A stretch of DNA of 64,000 bases from Bacteroidota bacterium (GCA_013112545.1 JABFGJ010000005.1:62001-126000); one strand, 5' to 3'; positions 1 through 8,664 are shown, numbered from the stretch's first letter. A program made the numbers and translations. The notes: generated by a model from the letters alone, not told the origin.

Positions 1-417
1 CCCAATGAACATCAAATTGATGATGTATATCGACTTGCGAAAGAAATTGGCGTGGATGAAGTTAAGTTAAAAACAGCACAGGTTTATGATTTTAAACATG
101 GGAATCCACTTATCCCTACTATTGATAAATACGCAAGGTATCGCAAACAAAAAGATGGCACTTATGCCATTAAAAATGCACTAGCAGACCATTGTTGGAA
201 ACTGTGGCATTCTTGTGTCATCACTTGGGATGGCAAGGTTATTCCCTGCTGTTTTGATAAGGATGGTGACTACCGTTTGGGTGAATTGGAAAACGACAGT
301 TTTAAGAATATATGGCAAGGCCAAAAATACCTTGACTTTCGAAAACAGATTTTTAAAGGTAGAGAGCATATTGATATTTGCAAAAACTGCTCTGAAGGCA
401 CTAAGATTTGGGGTTGA
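1..417 (+). CDS. Radical SAM/SPASM domain protein, C-terminal part only
   Basis: The reading frame is open from the first base, so this is the 3' end of a gene that starts outside the window. About 138 residues remain. The visible part carries a SPASM-type cysteine pattern: a Cys in WHSCVITWDGKVIPCCFD, followed by the CC pair, and CKNC near the end. The segment GDYRLGELENDSFKNIWQG is typical of the SPASM region of radical SAM enzymes, where these cysteines bind auxiliary iron-sulfur clusters. The radical SAM core with its CxxxCxxC motif would lie upstream and is not visible, so the substrate cannot be inferred. An ATG at 52 lies inside this open frame and is unlikely to be the true start. Confidence 0.8.
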   Translation, partial: PNEHQIDDVYRLAKEIGVDEVKLKTAQVYDFKHGNPLIPTIDKYARYRKQKDGTYAIKNALADHCWKLWHSCVITWDGKVIPCCFDKDGDYRLGELENDSFKNIWQGQKYLDFRKQIFKGREHIDICKNCSEGTKIWG

Positions 418-605
418 TTATTCCTTTAATTATTTCTTTACAATTTTCTTCGAAACCACTCCTTCTCTCGTTCTTAATGCACCAAATAAACCCCTTGTGA
501 TACTTAAATAGATTTTAATCTTTTATCCCACTTTCCCTTGATGAAATTGGAGCAAAAATCAAGAAAAAACAAAGCATTAATAATTATAACATTGGTAATT
601 ACTAA

Positions 606-1547
606 TTAATCCTTCACTATTTTCTGGCTGCTTATTCCTCCATTAAGGGTCTCTATTCGAATAAAGTATATCCCTTTTTCTTCTGGCAATTTAATTTGTG
701 TCGTGTTGCCTTCGTATTGTTTTACCTTTTTTCCGAGCAAATTAAAAACGTCTATCCGTTTTAATTCCTGCTCCACAGCTATAAAAACTTCTCCTTTACT
801 AGGATTGGGGTATATTTTAAGTTTATTTTCTTTGGTAACAACCGGTATTCCTGTTACAAAACTGCAATCATAATAAAAAACTGGGATTGACCAGACTGGG
901 TAGGGATTTTCAAATTTGAAATAACTATACTGTTTAAAGCAAAATAAGGTGTTTGAAGTATGCCAATCTGCAAAACTAGATCCCGATGGATAAATTAAAT
1001 CTAAATCAATGGCACCAATACCTTCAATCCAAGTCATGGTTTTTGGAATTCCTTTATGATTGATTAAATTAAGTCCTATTCTTTTTCTATGGTTGCTGTC
1101 TAAATCAGTTATTGAATCTAACTGAACAACGGAGAAGTAAAGCGTATCAAAGAAAATCTCGAAAGAAGCAATTTGAAATGTATCGCCCAATGCCAAGCCA
1201 AAATCATACAGTAACACTTCGTCTGAGAATTGAAATGCCCCTAGTGTATCTTGATACCAAATCCTTGCAAAAACTTGTTTTTGGATTGTGTCTTCTCGAA
1301 TTATACTTTTTGAATGGCTATCTATCTTATAGCTTAATCCTTGATATATAGTGTCTTTTGCAAGGCTTATATTATATGGACTATACGAGGTTGAGCCTGA
1401 CCCCATTGACTCAACATGTATATAATTCCATTCAGCACTATCTGTTATTAGTGGAAAATACTTTTGCGCTTTGGCTCTATTTGATGTGCCTATAACGATC
1501 AATAAAGTTAAAAGAAGCTGGATGAGTTTGATTTTTTGTGGTTTCAT
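606..1547 (-). CDS. Secreted protein with T9SS type A sorting domain
   Basis: A 313-residue protein with an N-terminal signal peptide (basic start, then a LLLTLLIVIGTSN-like core, cut near AKAQ). The last ~75 residues form a type A T9SS C-terminal domain: IYPNPSKGEVFIAVE, then IDVFNLLGKKV, then GIYFIRIETLNG and a final KIVKD. Such proteins cross the outer membrane through the type IX system, where the tail is normally removed and the protein is released or anchored. Residues ~30-230 are not recognised. They are rich in aromatic residues and Asp, contain an IPKTMTWIEGIGAI segment, and are probably all-beta. The TWIEGIG motif is common in Bacteroidota cargo proteins. The gene is transcribed toward the radical SAM gene and has no clear operon partner. 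Confidence 0.85.
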   Translation of the reverse strand: MKPQKIKLIQLLLTLLIVIGTSNRAKAQKYFPLITDSAEWNYIHVESMGSGSTSYSPYNISLAKDTIYQGLSYKIDSHSKSIIREDTIQKQVFARIWYQDTLGAFQFSDEVLLYDFGLALGDTFQIASFEIFFDTLYFSVVQLDSITDLDSNHRKRIGLNLINHKGIPKTMTWIEGIGAIDLDLIYPSGSSFADWHTSNTLFCFKQYSYFKFENPYPVWSIPVFYYDCSFVTGIPVVTKENKLKIYPNPSKGEVFIAVEQELKRIDVFNLLGKKVKQYEGNTTQIKLPEEKGIYFIRIETLNGGISSQKIVKD

Positions 1548-1716
1548 AAACTGTTCAATTTTTACAGTCTAAAATTAGCAAAAATTTTAACACACTCAAT
1601 ACAATGGATTTAGACGACACAAATCCACAGAAGTGAATTAGCGATTCGTTTATAAAAATCAAAAATTATTTTAGATGTTTGAGAAATAATATGTCCAAGA
1701 AAAAACCATTCAGGCT

Positions 1717-2280
1717 TTATACTTTCATAATGTCTGCTTCTTTTCTAACTAAGACTTCATCAATTTTAGCTCCATGAGAGTCCGTTAGTTTTTGAATTTC
1801 TGCTACTAAATCTTTCGCTCGATCTTCAGACAAACCATCTTTTTCTAACTTCTTAATTTCATCATTAGCATCTCTTCTGGCGTTTCTGATGCCCACCTTG
1901 GCGTCTTCTGCTTCTGCTTTAGCTTGTTTTGTTAAATCTCTTCTTCGTTCTTCGGTTAATTGAGGCACATTAATTAAGATCATGTCCCCATTATTTTGAG
2001 GATTTAATCCCAAATTAGAATTTATAATTGCTCGTTCTATCGGTTCAAGCATGGCTTTTTCCCATGGCTGAACAGTTATGGTTCTGGCATCTAAAGTACC
2101 TACATTAGCTACTTGCGCAAGTGGGGTTTGTGAACCATAGTAATCTACATACACAGTGTCTAACATACTTGGGCTTGCTTTACCAGCTCTAATTTTAGTT
2201 AAATTCTTTTCAAAATGAACTATTGACTTAGCCATCAACTCTTTAGCGCTTTCAAAAATAAAATCTATTTCCTCTTCCAT
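1717..2280 (-). CDS. frr: Ribosome recycling factor
   Basis: A 187-residue protein, close to the usual ~185 for RRF. It shows the family signature IRAGKASPSMLD near the N-terminus, followed by VDYYGSQTPLAQVANV, and ends with a long helix-forming basic/acidic segment (EERRRDLTKQAKAEAEDAKV). With EF-G it splits post-termination ribosomes. In many bacteria frr directly follows pyrH in the rpsB-tsf-pyrH-frr order. Here it is on the same strand as pyrH but is separated from it by two genes on the opposite strand, so it needs its own promoter in the 120-bp region shared with the divergent gene starting at 2402. Confidence 0.97.
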   Translation of the reverse strand: MEEEIDFIFESAKELMAKSIVHFEKNLTKIRAGKASPSMLDTVYVDYYGSQTPLAQVANVGTLDARTITVQPWEKAMLEPIERAIINSNLGLNPQNNGDMILINVPQLTEERRRDLTKQAKAEAEDAKVGIRNARRDANDEIKKLEKDGLSEDRAKDLVAEIQKLTDSHGAKIDEVLVRKEADIMKV

Positions 2281-2401
2281 AACTTAAATTTTCGTGGTAT
2301 GAAATTAATAATTATTGTTTTCATGAAGAAATTCATTAAAAAAAATTATAATTGTTCCTGATTTAATTAATTGTTAGGCAATTAAAATAAAGTTCAGCAT
2401 T

Positions 2402-3151
2402 ATGAAGCCATACCAAACTCTCTTTACAATTCTATTTATACTTAGTTTTTTCACTACTTATAGCCAAGTTGATACTATACAAAATTCAAAAACAAATAGC
2501 CTTCGAATTTATACTAAGCCAAAGGAAGGTGTAATCATAAAAATAGATTCAAATTATTTTTCGTTTGGGAAGCAATATTTTTTTAAACCAGGAAAATACA
2601 CATTCTTGGTATGGGCTCCAACAAGAGAGCTTATTAGCCAAGAAATTAATATTACCAAACAGAGTTTCGTAAAAATAAAACTCCCCTACACTAAGGAATA
2701 TAAAACCTATAGAAAAAAACTACTAGCTTATAAGGTTAAAAAGCAGTCATTACGCTATTTGCTCTTGGGAGGTTTTGCTTATTATACTAGTCAAGCCATG
2801 TCAAACATTCATTCCTTAAACAAGGAACTGGATCGTGAAAAGGAAGCGGCATTGCAAGCTCAAGAACAATACAATGCTGCCATATGGTTAGAGGATTTTA
2901 ATACTTATAGAACAAAATTTGAAGCTCACAAATCTAACTATAACAACACTTTAGATGAAATAAATAAATCTTGGACTAATCTAACAATTGCAGCTAGTTT
3001 AACAGCTGTATCAACTTACTTTACATGGAGAATGTCAAATAAAATTATAAAACCTCAATATAAAGAAACCCCATTGTTGTCAAGCTCCAGTATTGGTCCG
3101 AGTTTTATAAATAACCACCTAGTAATGAACTTAACTTTAAACATCCATTAG
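2402..3151 (+). CDS. PEGA-like envelope protein with coiled coil, unknown function
   Basis: A 249-residue protein with a signal peptide (LFTILFILSFFTTYSQ). Residues ~30-95 resemble a PEGA-type beta domain: LRIYTKPKEGVIIKID, FKPGKYTFLVWAP, then an ISQEINIT strand. Two hydrophobic stretches follow, LLLGGFAYYTSQAM near 120-135 and LTIAASLTAVSTYFTW near 195-210, with a charged helical and probably coiled-coil region between them. The arrangement suggests an envelope protein with an exposed beta domain and a helical hairpin, but no function can be assigned. It is followed after 2 bp by a lipoprotein gene, so the two are probably one transcription unit. The pair sits in the middle of the conserved pyrH-frr neighbourhood. 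Confidence 0.7.
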   Translation: MKPYQTLFTILFILSFFTTYSQVDTIQNSKTNSLRIYTKPKEGVIIKIDSNYFSFGKQYFFKPGKYTFLVWAPTRELISQEINITKQSFVKIKLPYTKEYKTYRKKLLAYKVKKQSLRYLLLGGFAYYTSQAMSNIHSLNKELDREKEAALQAQEQYNAAIWLEDFNTYRTKFEAHKSNYNNTLDEINKSWTNLTIAASLTAVSTYFTWRMSNKIIKPQYKETPLLSSSSIGPSFINNHLVMNLTLNIH

Positions 3152-3153
3152 CT

Positions 3154-3540
3154 ATGAGATATTTAATTTATACCCTTTTACTGTTAAGTTTAGTGTTAAT
3201 TTCTTGCGAAAAGGAGAATCTTCTAGAGCCTGTTAAACTAGTGAATAATCCAAATGAAAACCCAGCTTTGCCTTATGTCTCAATTGAATCTTACGGATTT
3301 CCAATTAGGTGTAGCCAAGTATATATGTCCATAAAGGTTCATTTGGATAGGCTTCCCGAAGGAATGGAATACACAAGACATCGTATAGAGGGGCCAAATG
3401 GGGAATCTTATCTTGCTACTAGAACGACTCCTTTATTTGTTGAGGTTGTTTGTGGCCAAACAAATACAATTTATATTTCTTTGGTAAATGAGGTTTTAGA
3501 TAAAGAATCTCCTCGTTTCGCTTTTGAAATAAATCCTTAA
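3154..3540 (+). CDS. Small lipoprotein, unknown function
   Basis: A 128-residue protein with a lipobox: hydrophobic [11 protein letters not shown] followed by EKEN, so Cys18 is the likely lipidated residue. The mature part (residues 19-128) is not recognised. It contains segments such as [20 protein letters not shown] and a [16 protein letters not shown] strand, suggesting a small beta sandwich. It begins 2 bp after the PEGA-like gene and is probably co-transcribed with it. Its stop codon overlaps the stop codon of pyrH by 4 bp in a tail-to-tail arrangement, leaving no space for a separate terminator. Confidence 0.7.
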   Translation: MRYLIYTLLLLSLVLISCEKENLLEPVKLVNNPNENPALPYVSIESYGFPIRCSQVYMSIKVHLDRLPEGMEYTRHRIEGPNGESYLATRTTPLFVEVVCGQTNTIYISLVNEVLDKESPRFAFEINP

Positions 3541-4247
3541 AATTCAACCAAAGTTCCCACATTAGCTTCTTCGTTAACAACACGTTTCAAATTGCCAGGT
3601 TTGTTCATGTCAAAAACTACTATGGGTAAATTGTTTTCGTTGCACAAAGTAAATGCGGTTAAGTCCATTACATTCAATCCTTTTTCATAGACTTCTGTGA
3701 ATGAAATCTTATCGTATTTTACTGCATTCTTATTTTTCTCCGGGTCAGAATCATAAATTCCATCCACGCGCGTACCTTTTAAAATCACATCTGCACCGAC
3801 TTCAATTGCTCTTAAACTAGCGGCAGTATCTGTAGTAAAATAAGGATTTCCAGTGCCTGCTCCAAAAATAACTACTCTTCCTTTTTCTAGATGTCGTACA
3901 GCTTTTCGTTTAATGTATGGTTCGGCAATTTGCTCCATTTTAATGGCTGTTTGCAGTCTTGTAAAAACACCCAACTCCTCTAAAGCTGACTGCAAGGCCA
4001 AACTATTAATTACCGTAGCCAACATTCCCATATAATCACCTTGAACTCGATCTATGCCGCCATTTTCTGCCTGAATACCTCTAAAGATATTGCCTCCGCC
4101 AATCACGATTGCCACTTCTATTCCATCTCTTACGACATCTTTAATTTCATTTGCGTATTGGTTTAATCTGTCGTGGTCGATTCCAAATTGTTTATCACCC
4201 ATTAAGGCTTCGCCACTTAATTTTAAAAGAATTCGTTTATAAGACAT
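3537..4247 (-). CDS. pyrH: UMP kinase
   Basis: A 236-residue amino-acid-kinase-fold protein matching bacterial UMP kinase in length and motifs: [11 protein letters not shown] at the N-terminus, [10 protein letters not shown] (residues ~48-57) for phosphate binding, [17 protein letters not shown] and [12 protein letters not shown]. It phosphorylates UMP to UDP with ATP in pyrimidine nucleotide synthesis. It lies downstream of tsf on the same strand, as in most bacteria, but a strong hairpin (4318-4347) separates the two. A small TGGTCA-TC-TGACCA hairpin (4282-4295) lies in the leader about 35 bases before the ATG. Confidence 0.98.
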   Translation of the reverse strand: MSYKRILLKLSGEALMGDKQFGIDHDRLNQYANEIKDVVRDGIEVAIVIGGGNIFRGIQAENGGIDRVQGDYMGMLATVINSLALQSALEELGVFTRLQTAIKMEQIAEPYIKRKAVRHLEKGRVVIFGAGTGNPYFTTDTAASLRAIEVGADVILKGTRVDGIYDSDPEKNKNAVKYDKISFTEVYEKGLNVMDLTAFTLCNENNLPIVVFDMNKPGNLKRVVNEEANVGTLVEF

Positions 4248-4317
4248 GGAATATATTTTTTGTAAAATTAATTTTTTCAGCTGGTCATCTGACCATAAAT
4301 TTAAAGTTTAGCGCAAA

Positions 4318-4347
4318 AAAAAGAGAGAATAAATATTCTCTCTTTTT
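4318..4347 (-). terminator. Intrinsic terminator after tsf
   Basis: A perfect 13-bp inverted repeat (AAAAAGAGAGAAT at 4318-4330 and its complement at 4335-4347) around an AAAT loop. The run of A at its left edge (plus strand) gives a U-tract for minus-strand transcription leaving tsf. It separates rpsB-tsf from pyrH. Confidence 0.8.
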
Positions 4348-4359
4348 AAATCATTTCAA

Positions 4360-5187
4360 TTAAACCAATGAACTTCGTTTAAAGTCTGTTACGGTTAATT
4401 CTTTATTTACAGATTTTAAATACTGGCTAACACTTAATTTATTGTCAACAAAGTATTGCTGATTTAATAAAGTATTGTCTTTATAGTATTTCTGTAATTT
4501 ACCTTCTGCAATTTTATCTAAAATAGCTTCTGGCTTGCCTTCTTTAATGGCTAGTTCTCTTCCTATTTCTAGTTCTCTAGCTTTAATTTCTTCACTTACT
4601 GAATTTTCATCTAAAGCTACTGGTGCCATTGCTGCAATTTGCATAGCCACATTTTTACCAGCTTGGTCAGCTTCATCAGACTTCAAGTTTAATGCTACTA
4701 TTGTAGCAGTTTTGTTGCCTGGATGATTATAAGCAATTACGTTAGCAGCAGAAACTGTTTCGTATTCAGACAAGTCGATTTTTTCACCGATTTTACCTAT
4801 TTCTTCTAAAATCTTTTCAGAAATAGTTAGTTCATCGTTAAACTTCATTCCTCTTAAATCTTCAACAGAACCTGGTTTTTCAGCTAATGCAACATTTAAA
4901 ATTCTATTAGCTACAGCAATAAAATCAGCATTTTGCGCAACGAAATCAGTTTCGCAGTTTAAAGAGATCAAAGCTGCAAAATTGCCAGAAGTACCAGCCA
5001 TAATAACACCTTCGTTTGCATCTCTGTCGCCTCTTTTTTCAGCAACTTTTTGACCTTTTTTTCTTAAAATTTCAATTGCTTTGTCAAAATCGCCTTCAGC
5101 CTCTACTAAGGCTTTTTTACAGTCCATCATACCTGCTCCGGTATGCTTTCTTAATTTGTTTACTTCAGCAGCAGTTATCGTTGCCAT
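4360..5187 (-). CDS. tsf: Elongation factor Ts
   Basis: A 275-residue protein with the EF-Ts N-terminal UBA-like motif (VNKLRKHTGAGMMDCKKAL), followed by GDFDKAIEILRKKG, and the core motif LISLNCETDFVAQN that contacts EF-Tu. It catalyses GDP release from EF-Tu. The gene begins 26 bp after the rpsB stop and is co-transcribed with it. The hairpin at 4318-4347 ends the unit. Confidence 0.98.
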   Translation of the reverse strand: MATITAAEVNKLRKHTGAGMMDCKKALVEAEGDFDKAIEILRKKGQKVAEKRGDRDANEGVIMAGTSGNFAALISLNCETDFVAQNADFIAVANRILNVALAEKPGSVEDLRGMKFNDELTISEKILEEIGKIGEKIDLSEYETVSAANVIAYNHPGNKTATIVALNLKSDEADQAGKNVAMQIAAMAPVALDENSVSEEIKARELEIGRELAIKEGKPEAILDKIAEGKLQKYYKDNTLLNQQYFVDNKLSVSQYLKSVNKELTVTDFKRSSLV

Positions 5188-5213
5188 TGTAATGTATTTT
5201 TTAAGTTAATGAA

Positions 5214-5966
5214 TTAAGCTTCTTCTTGCTCTTCTGTTTTTGCAGAAGATTTAGCCGCTTTATTTTTTTCTTTATCGTTTTTTCTTTCTTCCAATCCTTC
5301 TGAAACGGCAGTAGTAATAATCTCTAAGATTTTATCGATTGATTTTGCAGCATCATCATTTGCAGGAATTGGAAAATCAACAGCACCTGGGTTTGAGTTC
5401 GTGTCAACGATTGCAAACGTAGGGATGTTTAATTTTTTAGCTTCAGCTACAGCGATGTGTTCTTTTCTGATATCAACTACAAACAAAGCAGATGGTAATC
5501 TATTCAAATCAGAAATAGACCCTAAATCTCTTTCTAATTTTGCTCTTTGTCTTGTAATTTGAAGTCTTTCTCTTTTAGACAAAACTTTGAAAGTACCATC
5601 TTTCATCATGTTGTCAATAGAAGACATCTTGCGAACTGCTTTACGGATTGTTGCAAAGTTTGTCAACATTCCACCTGGCCATCTTTCAGTAACATAAGGC
5701 ATAGCCGTTGGCTGTACTCTTTTTTCTACTACTTCTTTCGCTTGTTTTTTTGTTGCAACGAAAAGAATTTTTTTACCTGACTTTGCAATTTGTTTCATTG
5801 CAGTTGCAGCATCATCTAATTTTACTGCTGTTTTGTGCAGGTCAATGATGTGGATCCCGTTTTTCTCCATAAAAATATAAGGAGCCATTTTTGGATGCCA
5901 TTTTCTTTTTAAGTGTCCAAAGTGTACACCTGCCTCTAAAAGGTCTTTGTAATCTGTTTTTGCCAT
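5214..5966 (-). CDS. rpsB: Small ribosomal subunit protein uS2
   Basis: A 250-residue S2 protein. It has the family N-terminal motif LLEAGVHFGHLKRKWHPKM, then GIHIIDLHKT, and the central WPGGMLTNFATI. The C-terminal ~30 residues form a charged, low-complexity tail (Lys/Glu rich, ending EEQEEA), as is common in Bacteroidota S2. It is the first gene of the rpsB-tsf pair. Upstream, 138 bp separate it from rpsI, including a hairpin (5997-6033) that may end the preceding transcript. Confidence 0.98.
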   Translation of the reverse strand: MAKTDYKDLLEAGVHFGHLKRKWHPKMAPYIFMEKNGIHIIDLHKTAVKLDDAATAMKQIAKSGKKILFVATKKQAKEVVEKRVQPTAMPYVTERWPGGMLTNFATIRKAVRKMSSIDNMMKDGTFKVLSKRERLQITRQRAKLERDLGSISDLNRLPSALFVVDIRKEHIAVAEAKKLNIPTFAIVDTNSNPGAVDFPIPANDDAAKSIDKILEIITTAVSEGLEERKNDKEKNKAAKSSAKTEEQEEA

Positions 5967-5996
5967 TTTTTTTGTGTTTACATTCGATTAAAAAAC

Positions 5997-6033
5997 AATT
6001 GCAGAGTAGTGAAATGAATCAGTCTCTGCAATT
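5997..6033 (-). terminator. Hairpin between rpsI and rpsB, probable terminator or attenuator
   Basis: A 10-bp perfect inverted repeat (AATTGCAGAG at 5997-6006 and CTCTGCAATT at 6024-6033) with a 17-nt loop. Read on the minus strand it is followed by a T6 run, as expected for a terminator after rplM-rpsI. It also lies in the rpsB leader, so a regulatory role there is possible. Confidence 0.6.
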
Positions 6034-6104
6034 TTGATACTAAACACACCTTTCGGTGAGTACTGTTCGGTATATATTTTTGATATATCCCAACAACAAG
6101 AATC

Positions 6105-6491
6105 TTAACGCTTGCTGAATTGGAATTTCTTTCTTGCTTTTTTCTGACCTGGTTTCTTTCTTTCAACCATTCTTGGGTCTCTTGTCATTAAACCTTCTGC
6201 TTTAAGCGCAGGCTTATTGTCAGCGTTTATTTCTACCAAAGCTCTTGATACTGCTAATCTAAAAGCTTCAGCTTGGCCAGTGATACCACCACCAGTTAAG
6301 TTCGCTTTTACATCATACTGACCTTCTGTTTCAGTTAATTTAAATGCTTGATTGATTCTATATTGCAAAGCAAATGTTGGAAAATACTCTTTGTAATCTC
6401 TTCCATTTACAGTTACATTTCCTTTACCTTTAGAAAGGTAAATTCTTGCGATAGACTTTTTTCTTCTTCCTAATGTATTAACTACGTCCAT
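6105..6491 (-). CDS. rpsI: Small ribosomal subunit protein uS9
   Basis: A 128-residue protein with the S9 signatures: TLGRRKKSIARIYL at the N-terminus, GGGITGQAEAFRLAVSRAL in the middle and the basic tail KKPGQKKARKKFQFSKR, whose final Arg reaches the P-site tRNA. It starts 1 bp after the rplM stop, so the two are translationally linked, as in almost all bacteria. Confidence 0.98.
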   Translation of the reverse strand: MDVVNTLGRRKKSIARIYLSKGKGNVTVNGRDYKEYFPTFALQYRINQAFKLTETEGQYDVKANLTGGGITGQAEAFRLAVSRALVEINADNKPALKAEGLMTRDPRMVERKKPGQKKARKKFQFSKR

Positions 6492-6492
6492 A

Positions 6493-6948
6493 CTATTTAA
6501 TTGAATCTAATTTTATAACTGTTGGCTTTTGAGCTTCAAATTTATGTTCTGTTCCTTCAACAGCATGTAGGTTGTTGAACAAAGCTCTACCTAATCTATT
6601 TTTTGGCAACATACCTCTAACTGCTCTTTCTACCATTGCAGTAGGTTTTTTCTTCATCAAGTTTTCAGCAGTAATAAACTTTTGACCACCAGGATATTCG
6701 GTATAAGAGATATATGTTTTCTCTTGCATCTTATTTCCTGTTAATCTGATTTTATCTGCATTAATTACTATTACATTGTCACCACAATCAACATGAGGTG
6801 TGTAATTTGTTTTGTGCTTTCCTCTTATCATTTTTGCCACCTTTGATGACAAACGACCTAAAGTTTCATTCTCTGCATCTACCAAAACCCAGTTTTTATT
6901 TACTGTTGCTTTGTTTGCTGAAACTGTCTTATAACTTAATGTATTCAC
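6493..6948 (-). CDS. rplM: Large ribosomal subunit protein uL13
   Basis: A 151-residue L13 with typical motifs: NWVLVDAENETLGRLSSKVA, LRGK-type MIRGKHKTNYTPH, GDNVIVINADKI, and AVRGMLPKNRLGRALFNNL. It is the first gene of the rplM-rpsI unit. A promoter of the Bacteroidota type lies about 60 bp upstream (7005-7034). Confidence 0.98.
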   Translation of the reverse strand: MNTLSYKTVSANKATVNKNWVLVDAENETLGRLSSKVAKMIRGKHKTNYTPHVDCGDNVIVINADKIRLTGNKMQEKTYISYTEYPGGQKFITAENLMKKKPTAMVERAVRGMLPKNRLGRALFNNLHAVEGTEHKFEAQKPTVIKLDSIK

Positions 6949-7004
6949 GGCTTATGTGCTTTTACTTTATTGAATAAACATTCTATCCCCTAAAATTGGG
7001 GCTG

Positions 7005-7034
7005 CAAAGTTAGAATAATTTTTATTTTAGACAA
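7005..7034 (-). promoter_or_regulatory. Bacteroidota-type promoter for rplM-rpsI
   Basis: On the minus strand TTG (7034-7032) is followed after 19 nt by TAACTTTG (7012-7005). This matches the TTG / TAnnTTTG (-33/-7) promoter known for Bacteroidota. The start of transcription would lie about 50 bases before the rplM ATG. Confidence 0.65.
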
Positions 7035-7132
7035 CATCGACTTGAAAATATTATGCTCAAATTGTCTTTTCTTTGAAAATTTAAAGGGAATGCCGATAAA
7101 ATCTACATTCCCTCGCTACTATTTTGATAAAA

Positions 7133-7546
7133 TTAACAGTATTCGTTGAAAGCTGCGGCTAAATTTTCTGCTATTGCAACGGCTGGTCTTCCTTCAATGT
7201 GGTGTCTTTCGATAAAGTGAACCAATTTACCACCTTTAAATAAAGCAATTGATGGAGAAGACGGAGGATAAGGCAACATGTACTTTCTTGCTTGCGCTAC
7301 TGCTTCTGAGTCAACACCTGCAAAAACAGTTGTTAATTTAGTTGGCAATTTATCGTTTGTTGCTGCAATAGCAACTGCTGGTCTTGCATTTGCTGCTGCA
7401 CAACCACAAACTGAATTAATCATAACCAATACCGTGTCGTCTTTACTAGCCAATGTTTGGTCAACAGCTTCTGCTGTTTTTAATTCTTCAAAGCCCGCTG
7501 AAGTTAATTCTCTAATCATTGGGGCTACCATTTCTGCTGGATACAT
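7133..7546 (-). CDS. BrxA/BrxB (YphP/YqiW) family bacilliredoxin
   Basis: A 137-residue thioredoxin-fold protein. It has the family CGC redox motif at residues 47-49 in INSVCGCAAANARPA, the start MYPAEMVAPM, and the closing Cys as the last residue (NEYC). In Firmicutes, proteins of this family remove bacillithiol from oxidised proteins. In Bacteroidota a matching low-molecular-weight thiol system is plausible but cannot be read from this window. The segment YPPSSPSIALFKGGKLVHFIERHHIEGR is characteristic of the family. The gene appears to be transcribed alone, with its own promoter candidate at 7580-7587. Confidence 0.93.
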   Translation of the reverse strand: MYPAEMVAPMIRELTSAGFEELKTAEAVDQTLASKDDTVLVMINSVCGCAAANARPAVAIAATNDKLPTKLTTVFAGVDSEAVAQARKYMLPYPPSSPSIALFKGGKLVHFIERHHIEGRPAVAIAENLAAAFNEYC

Positions 7547-7579
7547 ATAAGCTGTTTTTTTATTATACTATTTGAATGA

Positions 7580-7587
7580 CAAAATTA
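7580..7587 (-). promoter_or_regulatory. Promoter -7 element for the bacilliredoxin gene
   Basis: TAATTTTG on the minus strand fits TAnnTTTG exactly, 34 bases before the ATG. The nearest upstream TTG is about 24 nt away, longer than ideal, so the -33 element is uncertain. Confidence 0.45.
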
Positions 7588-7693
7588 GTCATTAATGAAT
7601 TGAAAGTATAACAAAATACACTGCATTTGTTTGGATTATTATCTACTATAGTGTTTTTGTTTTTTGCTTGTAAACTCAATAGATACACCTAAA

Positions 7694-8137
7694 CTAATTG
7701 TTATCTTCCAAAAACCATTCGGCATAAGAATTTGGCGTTTCTCTTAAATAAAGGCGAATCAACGTGACTTTTTTAGGAAGTTTAGCTTGAATTAATTTAG
7801 CGAAATGATCCAATAAATTTTCACAAGTTGGCTGAAAAGGCACAGTAATTAGTTTTTGCATAAAACTTAATTGCGGCAAATCAAGCCCCATTTTTTTATT
7901 TAAAACCAGCGCGTGGTCATAAAGATCAACGATTTCTGTTTTTACAACTCGCTTAATGTTTCCAAAATCAACCACCATTCCTTCATCAGAATCATTTGTC
8001 TCATTTTTTACAAGTCCTTTTACTGTAACTTCTAAATGATAAGAATGGCCGTGAATGTTTTTGCAAGGTCCATCATAACCCATTAAGGCATGAGCCATTT
8101 CGAAATTAAACTCTTTTGTAATTCTAATTACTGACAC
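7694..8137 (-). CDS. queD: 6-carboxytetrahydropterin synthase family protein (QueD/PTPS-like)
   Basis: A 147-residue protein of the PTPS/QueD family. The zinc-binding and catalytic residues are visible: His in FEMAHALMG, then Cys and the HGH pair in GPCKNIHGHSYHLEV. DFGNIK, the LYDHALVLN motif with its Asp-His pair, and LRETPNSYAEW with the conserved Glu follow. QueD makes 6-carboxytetrahydropterin from dihydroneopterin triphosphate in queuosine synthesis. Close relatives make 6-pyruvoyltetrahydropterin, and the exact activity cannot be separated by eye. It lies 74 bp after the tadA-like gene on the same strand. That pairing of two tRNA-modification-related genes is suggestive but not proof of shared function. 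Confidence 0.85.
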   Translation of the reverse strand: MSVIRITKEFNFEMAHALMGYDGPCKNIHGHSYHLEVTVKGLVKNETNDSDEGMVVDFGNIKRVVKTEIVDLYDHALVLNKKMGLDLPQLSFMQKLITVPFQPTCENLLDHFAKLIQAKLPKKVTLIRLYLRETPNSYAEWFLEDNN

Positions 8138-8211
8138 GATTATTTTTTCGGCAAAATTAATATTAAACCCTGATTCTATGTTCTTATATCAAAAAGCCTT
8201 TAATAAAAAGT

Positions 8212-8664
8212 CTATTTATTTTCTCTTTTTTCTTTAAAAAACAGCTGCATTAAATCTTTGCAATCGTCTTCCATCACGCCGCTTTTAATTTCTGTTTTTG
8301 GGTGAATTAAATCTCGAATGGGAACATTTTTTCGAGACACATCGGAAGCCCCATAAACAATTTTGCCGATTTGTGTCCAATAAGAAGCTCCTGAACACAT
8401 CACGCATGGCTCTAAAGTAACATATAAGGTGCATTCGTTTAGGTATTTACCGCCTATAAAATCCGCTGCCGAAGTAAAAGCTTGCATTTCGGCATGTGCG
8501 GTTACATCATTTAATGTTTCTGTTAGATTATGCGCTCTCGCTATGATTTTATTGTTTAAAACAATTACTGCACCAATAGGCACTTCCTCTTTGTCAAAAG
8601 CATAATTGGCTTCGTTTAAAGCCTGTTTCATAAAGTATTTATCGTCAAAGGGGTTAATTTCCAT
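8212..8664 (-). CDS. tadA: tRNA-specific adenosine deaminase / nucleoside deaminase
   Basis: A 150-residue zinc-dependent deaminase. The catalytic HAE motif is at residues 57-59 (VTAHAEMQAF) and the zinc ligands are Cys87 and Cys90 in LEPCVMCSGA. EEVPIGAVIVLNN matches the family's N-terminal strand. TadA converts A34 to inosine in tRNA-Arg(ACG). Some Bacteroidota homologues of this size are annotated only as nucleoside deaminase. The tail is rich in Lys and Glu and close to the family's usual length. It is divergent from aspS, with 89 bp between the start codons. Confidence 0.88.
   Translation of the reverse strand: MEINPFDDKYFMKQALNEANYAFDKEEVPIGAVIVLNNKIIARAHNLTETLNDVTAHAEMQAFTSAADFIGGKYLNECTLYVTLEPCVMCSGASYWTQIGKIVYGASDVSRKNVPIRDLIHPKTEIKSGVMEDDCKDLMQLFFKEKRENK

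Noticed and set aside
215..511. 98-codon plus-strand ORF overlapping the radical SAM gene
   Set aside because: It is in another frame of a clearly coding region and has no recognisable features.
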